A DNA stretch of 64,000 bases from Stagonosporopsis chrysanthemi (lineage: Eukaryota; Ascomycota; Dothideomycetes; Pleosporales; Didymellaceae). The position numbers and the translations under genes were made by a program. The notes beneath the pieces were generated by a model. That model saw only the letters and a program-made list of their open reading frames with translations. It did not search any database and was not told where the DNA came from. Shown one piece after another: positions 1 to 10,681 of the stretch. The stretch lies in NCBI GenBank assembly GCA_022560025.1, contig JAFISE010000067.1:1-64000 (forward strand), read 5' to 3'. Positions within the stretch are counted from its first letter, which is position 1; each line of letters begins with the position of its first letter.

Positions 1-639
1 TTTTCCCTATTATAAAAGTTTCATGGGGAAGGTGTTTTTTAAAAAAAAAAAAATAAAATCACCAGGGAAAAAAAAAAAACGCGCAACGGGGGGGGCCCCC
101 CCCCCCCCCCCCCCCAACTCTAATTTGCCTGCGGGAGGATTTAGTCGAGTACTTGCATCCTGCAATTTACGTTTCAATGCCCATGCAATGGTTCTTACGA
201 TTCCTGTCGCGCAGATTTTACGGCTGTGAACCCATATCCCGAAATTGATTGGTCCACCATTGGAGACAATTGATGGAAAGTAAGAGACAGAGCTTGTGAA
301 ACCTGACCTCAAGACTGCTCCGACTTGCGCCCAGGATACATAACACGACTGGTATCTTGGCGTAGCAAGCTATGCCGCGTTGATATCAACTAAATTTGCA
401 GGTGAGGTCTGACACTGTTGTTAACTTAGCTTGGGCTTTGGGCTTGTTGTTAGGTAGACATGCGTTTGCATTGCAAGAGCTGTTCTGGCTGTGTTGGCCC
501 TGCTCAGTAAGTAAAGTACTGTCTCAATATTATACTCCGTAAGCTATGACTGAGTATCGTTTGGCCACGTCGATCGAAAGGAGCAACTACTCTTGCCAGT
601 AGCACTATGAGCTAGATAGTAAAAACTAAAATAGCATAT
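1..639. other. Window edge, low-complexity start, no gene
   Basis: Bases 37-79 are A-rich, and G8 (88-95) is followed directly by C20 (96-115). This looks like a low-quality contig end and not real biology. The rest, up to the MITE at 640, is AT-rich with no credible reading frame; short open frames here lack family resemblance. Confidence 0.6.
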
Positions 640-815
640 TGTAACTGCGTAAGCAGTGTCAAGTGGGTGCTGCGGGTCAACGCTTGTATTGCTATCTGTT
701 GTCGTGTTGTGATGATATGATACAGGAGCCCTCAGCTCAGAGGTAAGTGCACTTGCCCACACTGGGCAGTGCCTGCTACAATAGAATATCATGTGATCTC
801 TGCCACGTGGTTACA
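640..815. mobile_element. MITE copy 1 (176 bp, TIRs, 5-bp TSD)
   Basis: Non-autonomous inverted-repeat element. It begins TGTAACTGCGT and ends ACGTGGTTACA, giving imperfect 11-bp terminal inverted repeats. It is flanked by the direct duplication CATAT (635-639 and 816-820). It is the same length as, and differs at only about 6 positions from, the element at 26258-26433. There is no coding capacity. It lies just past the 3' end of the N-methyltransferase gene. A 5-bp target duplication does not point clearly to one DNA-transposon superfamily. Confidence 0.88.
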
Positions 816-889
816 CATATTCACTACGATAAATTGTTGTTTATAAACTTCTTCCTGAACATTATCACAAGCTCAATACTGTTATCCCT

Positions 890-1813
890 CTATTTCTTTG
901 TAGCCCTCGCCCAGAACAACTGCATCTTGCCAGTCCTTGCTCCAGGAACATCACTTAGCTTATCAGCTAGTTCCCACCGAGCTTCAATGCAACCCGCGTT
1001 GCTAAATAGCTCGAAGATTGTATCCCGTGTAAAACTATCGTGAGTAATTGTATGACTTGCGGGATGAGGCTTCCATGGCTCCTTGGGGTCGACATGTTGA
1101 TGTTGTTTTGTCTGATCATCGTGGTTGTGGTGACGGCCGTTTCCGTTTCCCTTCTCTTGCGTGCCTCTAGTAGGAATTCTTCCAGTTCTTACACCTTCCA
1201 TGAATTCCTTCTGCGCCAGCGTAGCGCCGTCAATTCGCGCCCAGTCAATTACAAGAAGAGTTCCGCCCGGTCGCAGCCTCTGCACCAGCTTCGAGATTGC
1301 CAGCTGGATGTCTTCCATGTGGTGGAGTGCCATGCATATGGCTACCAGATCGAAATCCTGTAAACGTTCCTCGGATAGCGGAGGATCGGTTGGTTCGACA
1401 GGATCCGCGAGAAGATCTCCGCGCACGGCAATCATCTCTTCCGGGCCCAGACCGAGGCGAGCTGCTGTTTCATTGTACTTGGCCAGCATATTAGCGGAAA
1501 CATCGACGCCGATGCATGTTTTGAAATGAGGTTTTAATGTGCGAGAAGGAAGACCGTCGCCACAGGCATAGTCTAGCATCTTCGCTTGAGGCTCAGCGGT
1601 GGCCGCAAGGCCAAGCCATGTGGATGAGCTTGAGTCTGTCAAGAAGGTGCCAATCTGGACTTGCAGGTCGTTAACCCATTGGGCACGGTGGCAGTCTTGA
1701 GAAGCAACGCTATTCGGGAAGTTAGTCGAGAACAAATATCAGTGCAGCCATCTGACAACTCACTCCCAGTATCTTCGGTTGGCCTGGGCTAAAGTTTCAG
1801 ATGAGGTTGCCAT
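890..1813 (-). CDS. ETP cluster N-methyltransferase (GliN/SirN-like)
   Basis: Class I SAM-dependent methyltransferase of 289 aa. Two exons: 1764-1813 and 890-1709; the 54-bp intron (1710-1763) has a GTGAGT donor and joins RRYW-D to VASQD. The start was chosen because this ATG gives the usual short N-terminal helix ending in RRYWD and because splicing restores frame. Motif I is seen as LDYACGDG, followed by the acidic GVDVSANML segment; post-motif residues CMALHHMED and LRPGGTLLVIDW fit the fold. An unusual His/Asn/Gln-rich insert (HHNHDDQTKQHQH) sits in the C-terminal third. In gliotoxin and sirodesmin clusters this type of enzyme methylates a diketopiperazine amide nitrogen; that role here is inferred from its neighbours. 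Cytosolic, no signal peptide. It is the leftmost cluster gene seen, close to a probable contig end. Confidence 0.85.
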
Positions 1814-2387
1814 AGTGTTGTTGTTATTGTCGTTGCTATAGTAGAGATATGCAATCCACAGTATCACAAACCACAAGAAAAGCATGCAGTGTTTATAGAA
1901 TATTGAGCAGGCAGGTAAGAGGCATGGATTATATGCATGCTAGCCTAGGCGGCGGTCCGTTGACACTCAAGCTCAAACCATGAGTACCTTGCACGCTCCG
2001 GAGACATTATGTGCTGACTATTCGGAGACATTACGATGTCCGTGCGCGTGATGCCCCAATTTACCCACATGAGTCATGACGCCTCAACAGCCGACCTGTC
2101 ACTGTATCACTGCCCAGGTGCTATCACAGGGCAGAAGTGTACTTTTTTGGTTAGTGTCGCGCAGTAATGGCTGAGCTATTTCTCTCCCTCACGTGATGTT
2201 TATAGTAGCCTCATTCCTTCTCTATCGACTTGGAAAGCAATGATTCTATGGACTAGTCAATAGTCAAATTCAAGGTGTAGCTATTTCGTTATCATTTATA
2301 CTATTATAAATTTATTGTTCAGTATTCTGCCAAGGACGACACATTGTTCGTCTACCTATTGTACAAAAGTATTTCAAGTCCCGCCTA
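1814..2387. promoter_or_regulatory. Promoter of N-methyltransferase with candidate regulator sites
   Basis: 574 bp between the N-methyltransferase start and the 3' end of the MFS gene. It contains CGGTCCG (1953-1959; CGG-N-CCG) and two near-identical direct repeats, TCCGGAGACATTA (1997-2009) and TTCGGAGACATTA (2021-2033), 24 bp apart. Related copies occur upstream of the MFS gene and between the GST and O-methyltransferase genes. They are candidate binding sites for the cluster Zn2Cys6 protein. No other gene is visible here. Confidence 0.45.
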
Positions 2388-4203
2388 CTACTGCTTCTCT
2401 TCGTCCCTTGCCAACTCGGATGCCAAAGGGATCTTTTCATCCACACGAAGATTCTCCCACTTTAGGAAGAACACGAACGGAACACTGGCGGCGAGGAGCG
2501 CTGTTGCGAGTGCAAAGACACCTTTGAGGCCTTGCATATACGCTTGTAAGACTCCACCGAGCTGATCAGGTGTAATGGCATTGCGGAAATCAGCTGCACC
2601 CAACGAAGCAATCAATTGAGCGTCGACACCCGGAGCGTATGTCGGCAAGTTAGTTAGCAGAAGATTGGTGAAAATGGATTGAGCCGCTGGAACTGCAAGA
2701 GATCCGCCCACGTGCTGATAGAAGAGACACATAGCAGATACGGTGCTCATGTCTGTCATTTCCGCGATCGCAGTACTTGCCATGATGGGCATTTGGGAGA
2801 TGAAACCCGTCGATGCTCCCGCGATAATCTGATAACCGATCCATTGACCAGTCGGCGTGTCCACTTCAAAAGTGTAGATGAGGCCACCACCGACAGCGGA
2901 GAGGGCAGCACCGGCCGCCATGAATGGGATGAATCGGTTAGTCTTGGATAAGATCATACCAGAGATCATGGAAGTCAGGCCACCGATGAGAAAAGGCAGA
3001 TTGTGAACGGCCGAGTCGATGGCACTCGTTCCTCGCACACTCTGGAAGTAAATGGGGAGATAGTAGATGAGAATGAAGAAGCCGGCCGAGTTGAGTGTAA
3101 CGACGACGTTGCACCACAGGACGCGACGGTGCTTCATGATGCGAGGGACGACACTAGCACGTTCGCCCAGCCGCCATTCGTTAATGATGAAGAGGGTAGC
3201 GAGGATGCCAAATCCTACAAAGGTTCCAATCACAGTGCTGTCGTTCCATGCCTTCTCTAAGCCGCCCCATTGTAGTGCTAGCACGTAGCAGATGAAGAAT
3301 CCAATGCATAGTGCGACACCGGTAAAGTCCATCTGCAACATCTTTTGCACGAAGGAGATCTTGGGCGGCTGGTGGTATGGCGGGTTATCCAAGAAAAAGA
3401 CAATAATGGCGGCAGCGCAGCCGCCCACTGGCAAATTAAGGTAGAAGCACCAACGCCAAGTGACCTTGGTTGTCAGGGCACCGCCTACGATAGGTCCAAT
3501 GAAGCATGCTGCGGCATAGGTGGCACCCATGAGACCCATGAAGGCGGCTTGGAGAGCTGGTTCGACAGTGTAGCCGATGATGGTAAATGTGCCTGTGCAT
3601 AAGCCCGCGGCGCCGATGCCAGCAATTGCTCGACCGACTATAAGTCCTGTGCTCGTAGGTGTTACCGCGCACACTAAGCTCCCGAGCTCGAAGATGAAGA
3701 GTGTGACCAAATGGGTGGCCTTGAGGGGGTAGTACTTGAACATCTTTCCCCACATAGTCTGAACGGCGGCGAAGGTGATGAGAAGGGAGGTACCGTACCA
3801 GCCTTTGATTTCCGTTAGCATAAGCAGTCAGAAACGAAGACAAGTCATCTGAACAACTTACCTATATCTTCTATTGAGTGGAAGTCGTCCGTGATGCCCG
3901 GGATTGCAGTGGCTAACGACCAACACTGTCAGCATGCTGTTTTGTTCTTGTTGTTATGCGAATACCCGCTGACTCACCTATGATGGTCGCATCGAGGTTG
4001 GCAACGAACATGCCCAAAAACAATGCAAACATTGTCAGCCAGAAGCGCCAGCTTCGTGTTTGCTTGTTGCCACTTCCTCCGCCATCTCCTTGGTCCTCTG
4101 TCGGCGTGTCGGAAGGCTTTATTTGATCATTTGATAGATGGTCGAGAGTCTTCTCCAGGCTATGGGAGTCTTCCGACTGGTGGTCTTGCTGAGACTCACT
4201 CAT
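2388..4203 (-). CDS. MFS exporter, 14-TM DHA2 type (GliA/SirA-like)
   Basis: 563-aa plasma-membrane drug:H+ antiporter. Three exons: 3978-4203, 3862-3912, 2388-3802 (introns 65 and 59 bp); splicing restores the family motif DATIIATAIPGI and then FHSIEDIGWYGT. The N-terminal ~55 residues are acidic and polar (cytosolic tail). Further DHA2 signatures are GRAIAGIGAAGL (motif C region) and GPIVGGAL followed by WRWCFYLNLPVGG. Length and the many hydrophobic segments fit 14 helices. In ETP clusters such transporters export the toxin and contribute to self-protection; the assignment rests on position inside the cluster plus family. It is transcribed in the same direction as the N-methyltransferase. 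The long upstream region carries several CGG-N-CCG and TCCGGAGACAT-like sites. Confidence 0.88.
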
Positions 4204-6757
4204 AACTGCGGCTCGGTGTTGTTGTCGCTTGGGTTATCCTCAGTAGGAAAGAGGGTACTCTAAGGTGGCACAAAAGGGTTTAGAAGACTTCTCGGCCTCC
4301 TGACTTGCGAATAATTGGTCTTATAGCAGGCTGCTTGGACCGTTTACTTTCCAGCAGTTCATTGTTATTACCAAGCAATCTCCTAGGAGACATTTCGTGC
4401 ACCCTGAGCCGCTCGGAGACTTATCGACCAGCGCGACCCCGTTTCACTTAATGTCCCTTTGGGACGCTGGCCAATCAACAGCACTCGCTCGAAGTGTTTA
4501 GACAACAGACCCAGAACGCCGGGTCAAAGCGAAGGCTCCGTGAGGCCCAATTCTAAGCGGCCCGCTCAAGAACGTCGGGCCGCTTATGAACTTCTGTTCA
4601 TCATCTGTACCTTCCGGAGACATAAAGCAGGCTGTTCTCAGTTGCAAAAACTCGTCCTATTTCGGCCCGAATGAGTGAGCAAGAATCCTCACCAAATCCA
4701 TTCGAGCCTCATACGTCCATTTTGGCCATTGCCCGCCTCGCTTATTTTCTTCTTGCGTTAGGTTTGATATTTCCAGCATGCAGAGACTTGGGTACGATCG
4801 GACGTGATTTTTCCATGACACGATTATGCCACAGTAATAAACACTCTACTTCATGCTACGCTGACTGCATCCGACTCTTTGAGACCACCTCCATGCCCAC
4901 CCCTGGACCTACAGAACCGTGACGCGATCGCAATGATCTACCATTTAAGATGAGGTTGCAGAAGTGAATACCCTAGATAATGGCATCTTGAGCGCTGTTT
5001 GAGGCATCGAAAACCCCTCGCATAATTTTATATCATCAACAATCCAACCTTTGCCAGTTGTTATGAGTGTTGGGGCCCCTGGATGCGCATAGAAAGACAA
5101 GTGGTCCCGAACAACCACATGAGGAAGTGGTCAGTCGAATTGCTTTCTCCGAGGATGAATCTGAAGCTCTCGAAGTGTGATTCGAGCATTTGAATGTAGC
5201 ACTCATGGAAACATCGTGTCGGTCGTCGAGGGGCGGCGCAATTGGAACCTCGAACCTGGGAGATCCTGTGTAGAAGAATTGTTTCGCCCGTACTCCCACC
5301 TACCCGAAGTGGGTCGACTAGTACCAAGGCTATGGTATGTATCGACAAGAGCAGATTATACTTAGAAGATGCTACATTGATGCCCAGTCTGGTCAGATAC
5401 AATCTGCAATCCTCAATCAGATGCATACTTCGCAATGCAACATATTGTTTAGCTCTACTTGCCTTGAGCCTCTAAAGATCAATTGGCAAACATGTATTAG
5501 TTGAGAAAGGATCAACGATCAAAGCTTTGGACACAATATCCTACATTTCCCAAGGTGGGAGGTTTTATAAGCAGCTTCAGTGATAGTACGTATGTCCATT
5601 AAAGCTGTCAGTGCTGTAATTATCGGGGTTGTGACAGCCATACGAAGATGCAGTCACGTTGCCTGCAGCTGCTTTGCTAATAAGGGCGTCGTATACTGTT
5701 ACAGCCTTAGAACACTGTCATTATCACGGTTAGTGAATCCATGCATGACGCAAGGATGAGTAAGCCACTAGGAAGCCTTCCAAGTGACACGCTGTTCGAC
5801 TGCTACCGTTGTAGAAGGTTGCAATGCCATTTACGGAAAAAGCAACAGATCCTTAGTGGCACCTTGTCTGCATAGTAAGCTCTAGTAATTGCTCGGCTGC
5901 AGCTGAACCATGGGCCGCCCCGTTCCGCCGCTTAGTACCGGTAGCGAGCCGTGGAGTCCACCGATCGGATAGGCGTCCAGGGTTGTGTGTTAGCATGCAA
6001 GCACGAATGTCGTAGAGCAAGTTGCAAGCTCCAGACCTGGGCGCTTCCGAGTAGAGCAATCATGATTGCGGAGCGTACTGTTTGTAAGCTGACCAACGAA
6101 GACACAGTAATGGAGCGGAGTCGTTGACCGCTGCTGTAAGAATAGGGCAACCAGTTTGAGGACCTGCATGAACAGATTTTGGTGGTCTAAAAAAGCTCCA
6201 CAAAACTCTGACATCAATCAGCGCTTTTAGTGGCTCCTATTTGTCCGATCCCCGCCACTAGCGACAGCCCCTGCCGTCCTTAGGCTCAGAAAAGTGCCCG
6301 TCCGCGATGCCTTGCATATCGTTTTGACCCACAACCCCTCTGGTGCTTTTTTATTTGTGTATACATACTATCAAGAAACCTGTTGCAGGAGGATCTTAGT
6401 ACCCGGCATTTTATCCTTCATCTTTTGCCTCTTTGCGTGTTTTTCTGGTTGAACAGTGGCATCGTAAAATAAAGGGCTCATTTAGGCCTCCCGTCCGGAG
6501 GTCCTGCAGATGCAGTGAGATGGCGTACAATCTGACAGTGTGCTGCACGCATTCCACGTAGGGTGTCATCACCGACGCTGACCCCCACCGTCATTGGCGG
6601 GAAAAAATCGTACAGCTGAGTATCTAGAACGTCCATCGGGATCTAGTGACAACCCTGGCAGAGACTCCAATCATATATACAGTTACACCGCTCAAGACGC
6701 CAGGCGGATGATATCTTTCACCCCCGAAATCACGACATCTTGAGCTCATCAAACAGA
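4204..6757. other. 2.5-kb intergenic region, no gene recognised
   Basis: Between the divergent MFS exporter and Zn2Cys6 regulator. Several 60-120 codon open frames exist on both strands, but none resembles a family or shows consistent splice structure. The MFS-proximal part holds candidate regulator motifs (listed separately). A TCCGGAG core also occurs near 6494, within 265 bp of the regulator start. Confidence 0.5.
4382..4624. promoter_or_regulatory. Candidate cluster-regulator sites upstream of MFS gene
   Basis: Positions 4554-4564 (TAAGCGGCCCG) and 4576-4586 (CGGGCCGCTTA) form a perfect 11-bp inverted repeat with an 11-base loop, carrying two CGG-N-CCG cores. CTAGGAGACATTT (about 4383-4395), CTCGGAGACTTA (4412-4423) and TTCCGGAGACATA (4612-4624) resemble the repeats in the N-methyltransferase promoter. 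CGG half-sites are what Zn2Cys6 proteins bind; function here is inference. Confidence 0.45.
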
Positions 6758-8427
6758 ATGAGCAGCACCAACAACCTTTGTGATCAGAGCACAGCCCCTG
6801 CAGCACTTGCAGCGATACCGCCAACTGCATCGTCTTCGGCGTCTCGAAGGCCTCTACGCATACGAATGGCATGCACCAATTGTCACTCAGCCAAGGTCAG
6901 TACAACTATACTCTTAGCAGCTATGACTAGCGTCCGTGGTAGCCGTCACGTTGCGTTCTGTCCCCCTGTCTTCGCTAATCGCCGTCATAGGTCAAGTGTA
7001 GCGGCGAGCGACAAGGTTGTGTACGTTGCCGAGAGAATACCCTCACGTGCGAATACGAGGTCTCTATGGTCGGCCGTATGTCGACCAAGAGGGGCAAACG
7101 GAAAAGAAAAGACAGCACAGTGAAAACGGCCAAGCCGCAGCAGCAGCAGCAGCAGCAGCAGGGGAAGCAATGTGATTACTTGCGACACCAGCAACATCGA
7201 CATTACAGCGAGCAAGCTTCAACGCGGTCTTCGTCCACAACGAATGAGCTATCTCCACTGCGTCAGCAGCCACAGTACGAGCCTCAACCGCCCCGAATTG
7301 AAGTGGCACCCTTGGCTTCTCGGATCCTTTCACCACATGGCTCCGAAGAAATCTCTTACACAAATGAACCTGCAATGGGACACCGCAATCACAGCTCGCA
7401 GAATTTGTTGACTGATAACATCATGACCGTAATGGACGAAGACAATTTTGACGAGTTCCTTATGTTTGATCGCCCTAGAAAAGACCTTGCCATGAGCGCA
7501 ACGCATGAGAACCCTTCGTTTGCCGTCCGACCTACAACTATCAACCATTCTCAGAATTCCATGGCACTCGGTGATGACTTTTCATACGAGACCGAAGACA
7601 TGCTACATCTTCCTGCAAACCTCCCAAACGCGTTCTCAAACTCACCAGGCCTGCTGCAGCAGACATTTGATCCAGGCCCGCCTACTCCAAGCTCCAGTAT
7701 CGCATGTGGCTACGGCAACGCTGGCGATTCCATTCACAATTCGGCCCCCAGTAGTCTTGCCCCCAACGAAAACAATAATGTTGGTGTTGTTCAGCCTCTT
7801 CAGACACCCCTTTCTTCTCTTATGAAGATTATAGAAGACCTCGAAACCGGCATACAGAGCGACGGCCAGATCCGCATCGACAATCGACTCATCATGAATA
7901 GAAAGGCGATGGCCGAGCTTCACGTCGTCATTCGAAAAGACTCTTTCCAGACCTGTGGTAGCTGTATTGTCCTGGTTGCTTCAGCACTCGATCTCATCTT
8001 AGAAAACTACGGCTGCATCGTCGACGCTATCAAGTCCGAAGATGCACCCGAAACAGATGAAGCTGCTGCCGGAGAATGGGATTTTGCAGGGCTTACCACA
8101 CCAGCGACCGCCCCCTACTCAGATCAAAACGGCCAATGTCGACGCACGACCATGCCGGGTGGTTGCTCCTATGCGTCTAAAATGAAGTTACGCATTGGAT
8201 GTTATGAACTGAATCGGGAAGACCACATCTCGCTTCGCAATCACGTTGTGTGCAAAGAGCTTCGCCGTTGCATTGAGATTGCACGCATATGCGTTAACTA
8301 TTCGCAGGCAATGGGTGGAAGAAGCTTTCCAAATAATAACCGGGTGCGAGCTTCTCTACAAGCGGATACGGAAGCATCTGCCTATCGCCTCATAGCAGCT
8401 TTGGAATGCCAGGGCTCGAAAGAGTAG
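6758..8427 (+). CDS. Zn2Cys6 pathway regulator (GliZ/SirZ-like)
   Basis: 524-aa nuclear binuclear-zinc transcription factor. Two exons: 6758-6895 and 6991-8427; the 95-bp intron falls inside the zinc cluster. The spliced motif CTNCHSAKVKC plus GCVRCRENTLTC fits C-x2-C-x6-C-x6-C-x2-C-x6-C (about residues 39-66). The ATG at 6758 is the first in-frame ATG; an upstream TTG was not used. A basic stretch (KRGKRKRK) just after the cluster is a likely nuclear signal. A CAG microsatellite at 7137-7160 encodes a run of eight Gln. The C-terminal region with CGSCIVLVASALDLIL resembles AflR-type regulators. Its position within the cluster suggests it activates it. It converges on P450 no.1, with about 100 bp between stop codons. 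Confidence 0.86.
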
Positions 8428-8530
8428 TCAAGAAAAAAAAAAGGTTGAAACACCCGTACTACTTCCCTCAAGCCCTTGTGATCCCCAATATGACCACTTT
8501 CGCCAATAAATGGTCCATATAACATGTCTC

Positions 8531-10310
8531 CTACGGCCGAGGGGTCAATTTGACCCTCAAATCTTCTCCAGGAGCACACACTCCACTCGTTTTTGTCTGC
8601 TTATGCATACCCCAATGGCTGCCATCCACAGGCTTCAGGTCCCAGCAAGTCAACACAGCCGCGACATAGCTTATTACTTCTCGTTCCGCAAGTAATCGTC
8701 CCTTACACATAGTCGAACCACCTCCATAGGGGCGGATGGAACCAATATTGGCTCGCTCGACGCCATCTGACCTGGAAATAAACCGCCAAGGGTCAAATGT
8801 CTTTGGGGAAGGGAAATAGGCGGGGTCGGTATGATGCAGATCCGCAGGAATAAGCGCCACATCACCTTTTCGCAATTTGAATACAGCTGCAACCCCTTCA
8901 GGATCGGCTGCGCTGCCGTTCTTACGTCGGAAATCGATGGCCTCTTCTTTTATCTGAATGTCACGCTGGAGCGTCTTGAAACTCCAGGGTGCCGAGTCCA
9001 TGCGGAGACTTTCAAAGTATGAGGCTTTCAGGAGGGGGCAATTGTTGAGGAGACCTTGCCAGTCGAGACTCAAATGTTTGTCGTTACCTTCACGCCTGGC
9101 ATAGGGTTTGATCTCTTCGCGGACAAGAACGAGGATGTCTGGATGGTTGTAGAGATTAACAATGGTCCAGTAAGCGGCGGAGTTGGAGTTCGCATTTAGA
9201 CTGGGAGGTTTTGTCAACAAACATAAGAAAAGGATGCTCGGAGTGTAATACTCACGCCCAGAGAATGGCTAGATCGATGGCAGCGCGAGCACGCATGGAA
9301 AAGTTGTGCTTGGACCAAACTCTTTGGCGCTGCTTCATCAGATCGCTGACATCCTCGAACTTCTCGTTTTCTGAGTTGGGTACGGCAATGCCGCCGACGT
9401 CTTCCATCTGCTGGTGCCATTGGGTCATCTTTTCCAGGATCCGTGCTTTAGACTTGTTGGCTTTGGAGATAGATGGCAGAAAAGATGGATAGTCAAACAT
9501 AAATCCCATAATATTAGCGTCGACTTGCCAGACATCTTCGAGAAGGTCTGGGTGCGTCTTTACTAGTTCAGATCCCATTAATTCAGTCGAAGAGAGCGTC
9601 CCAATGGAGTTGCGTATGAGGGGAAAGAGGGACACCTCGGTGCCTTTCATCCTTGCCGATCGCTCCCAGGGCTGAGGATGTGTCCCGTCAAGAGACACCC
9701 ATTTTGAGATTCCGTGCTCAATGTGGCTAACTAGGCGTTTGGTGGAACGTTCGAAGCCTGGACCCCGCATGAGTTCAGTGACGAAGGTGTTCATCAATTC
9801 GTCGAAGTGCTCGACAAGAGGCCCAGTTTCGACAGTCGGATAGCCGAAGATTTTGCACGTCACTTGTGCACTCAGAGTCTTGTGCTCAACGGCTGCACCA
9901 GGTAGAGCAAAAAAACTCTTCATTAGTGAAGGGGAGTGAATTATTGAAACATTTGTCCTAAACATGTTCAATCTGAATATACCGTGTGGAGAGTGGTCTC
10001 TGTATCTTTTTGTCAACTGGGGCTCGTCTAAAACAAAATACTGTATGTTTTCTCACCGGTTTGACCGAAGAAAAACATCGATGCTCCAAACTGCGGCAAC
10101 AATGTGTCCAATGAAGGGCAAATTGTAAGGCGCCAGGCGAATCTTCTGCCCGCCTTGCGCCGCTGAATAGTCAGGATTTGAACCGAATAAGAGAATCGCA
10201 GAGAAAAGAAAAATCACAATGGCCGGGACAACAATCTTGATCGGAACTGTCTCGAGACGACCGATTGTGGCAGGATCTGGTGCGGACGTAGCGTTCGCCA
10301 AGTGGTTCAT
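8531..10310 (-). CDS. Cytochrome P450 no.1 of the ETP cluster
   Basis: ER-anchored heme monooxygenase of about 555 aa. Exons: 10057-10310, 9256-9999 and 8531-9200. An N-terminal membrane helix lies near residues 28-45 (VVPAIVIFLFSAILLF). The K-helix ExxR is ESLR, the PERF-type motif is FDPWRF, and the heme loop is RPYGGGSTMCKGR with Cys present. The I-helix reads WALNANSNSAAYW, lacking the usual acid/Thr pair, as in CYP7/CYP8-like P450s. Intron 1 has a GTGAGA donor; only acceptors at TACAG (exon from 9999) or AAAAAG (exon from 10005) keep frame, so there are two NAG choices 6 bp apart. Intron 2 is 55 bp. A tailoring oxidation of the diketopiperazine core is inferred; the exact reaction cannot be assigned. 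Confidence 0.83.
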
Positions 10311-10681
10311 GGCGATAGTAGAGAGGATGTAACTGATTTGAATATAGAAACTTGGGCGCCAGAGCGTATCTCTGCGTGATGTATGCCGCCAGGGCGTGGC
10401 ATTAAAGGCAGAGGCACAGCCGCCATTCCTATTCTCAGCGGCCCGCTTAATTTGGAGACCGAAATGAACGTGGCCAATCCGGAAGGTGTTATGTTGCGCT
10501 AGAACAACAGAGAGCAGTTCTGGATCCTTGCCGCATGTATGTCTGAACTATGCAAGTTGCGTTATGTAGGATAAACCTCTTGTTAGGTCTTTGAGGCAGA
10601 TGTATTAGTGTTATATGTACTACTATCTTAGAGTTGCTTCTCAGTCGATTAAATCTATAACAGACAACGGGCCTTATCCTC
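10311..10681. promoter_or_regulatory. P450 no.1 promoter / 3' region of dithiol oxidase
   Basis: 371 bp with no gene. It contains GCGGCCCGC at 10438-10446 (core CGG-C-CCG), the same 9-mer as at 4557 and 21864 and, inverted, at 11817. It is a candidate site for the cluster regulator. Confidence 0.4.

Noticed and set aside
544..792. 82-codon minus-strand open frame
   Set aside because: Largely inside the MITE; a chance frame within the repeat.
5200..5330. tRNA-like segment with a TTCGA core
   Set aside because: No T-stem pairing or cloverleaf could be folded around it on either strand.
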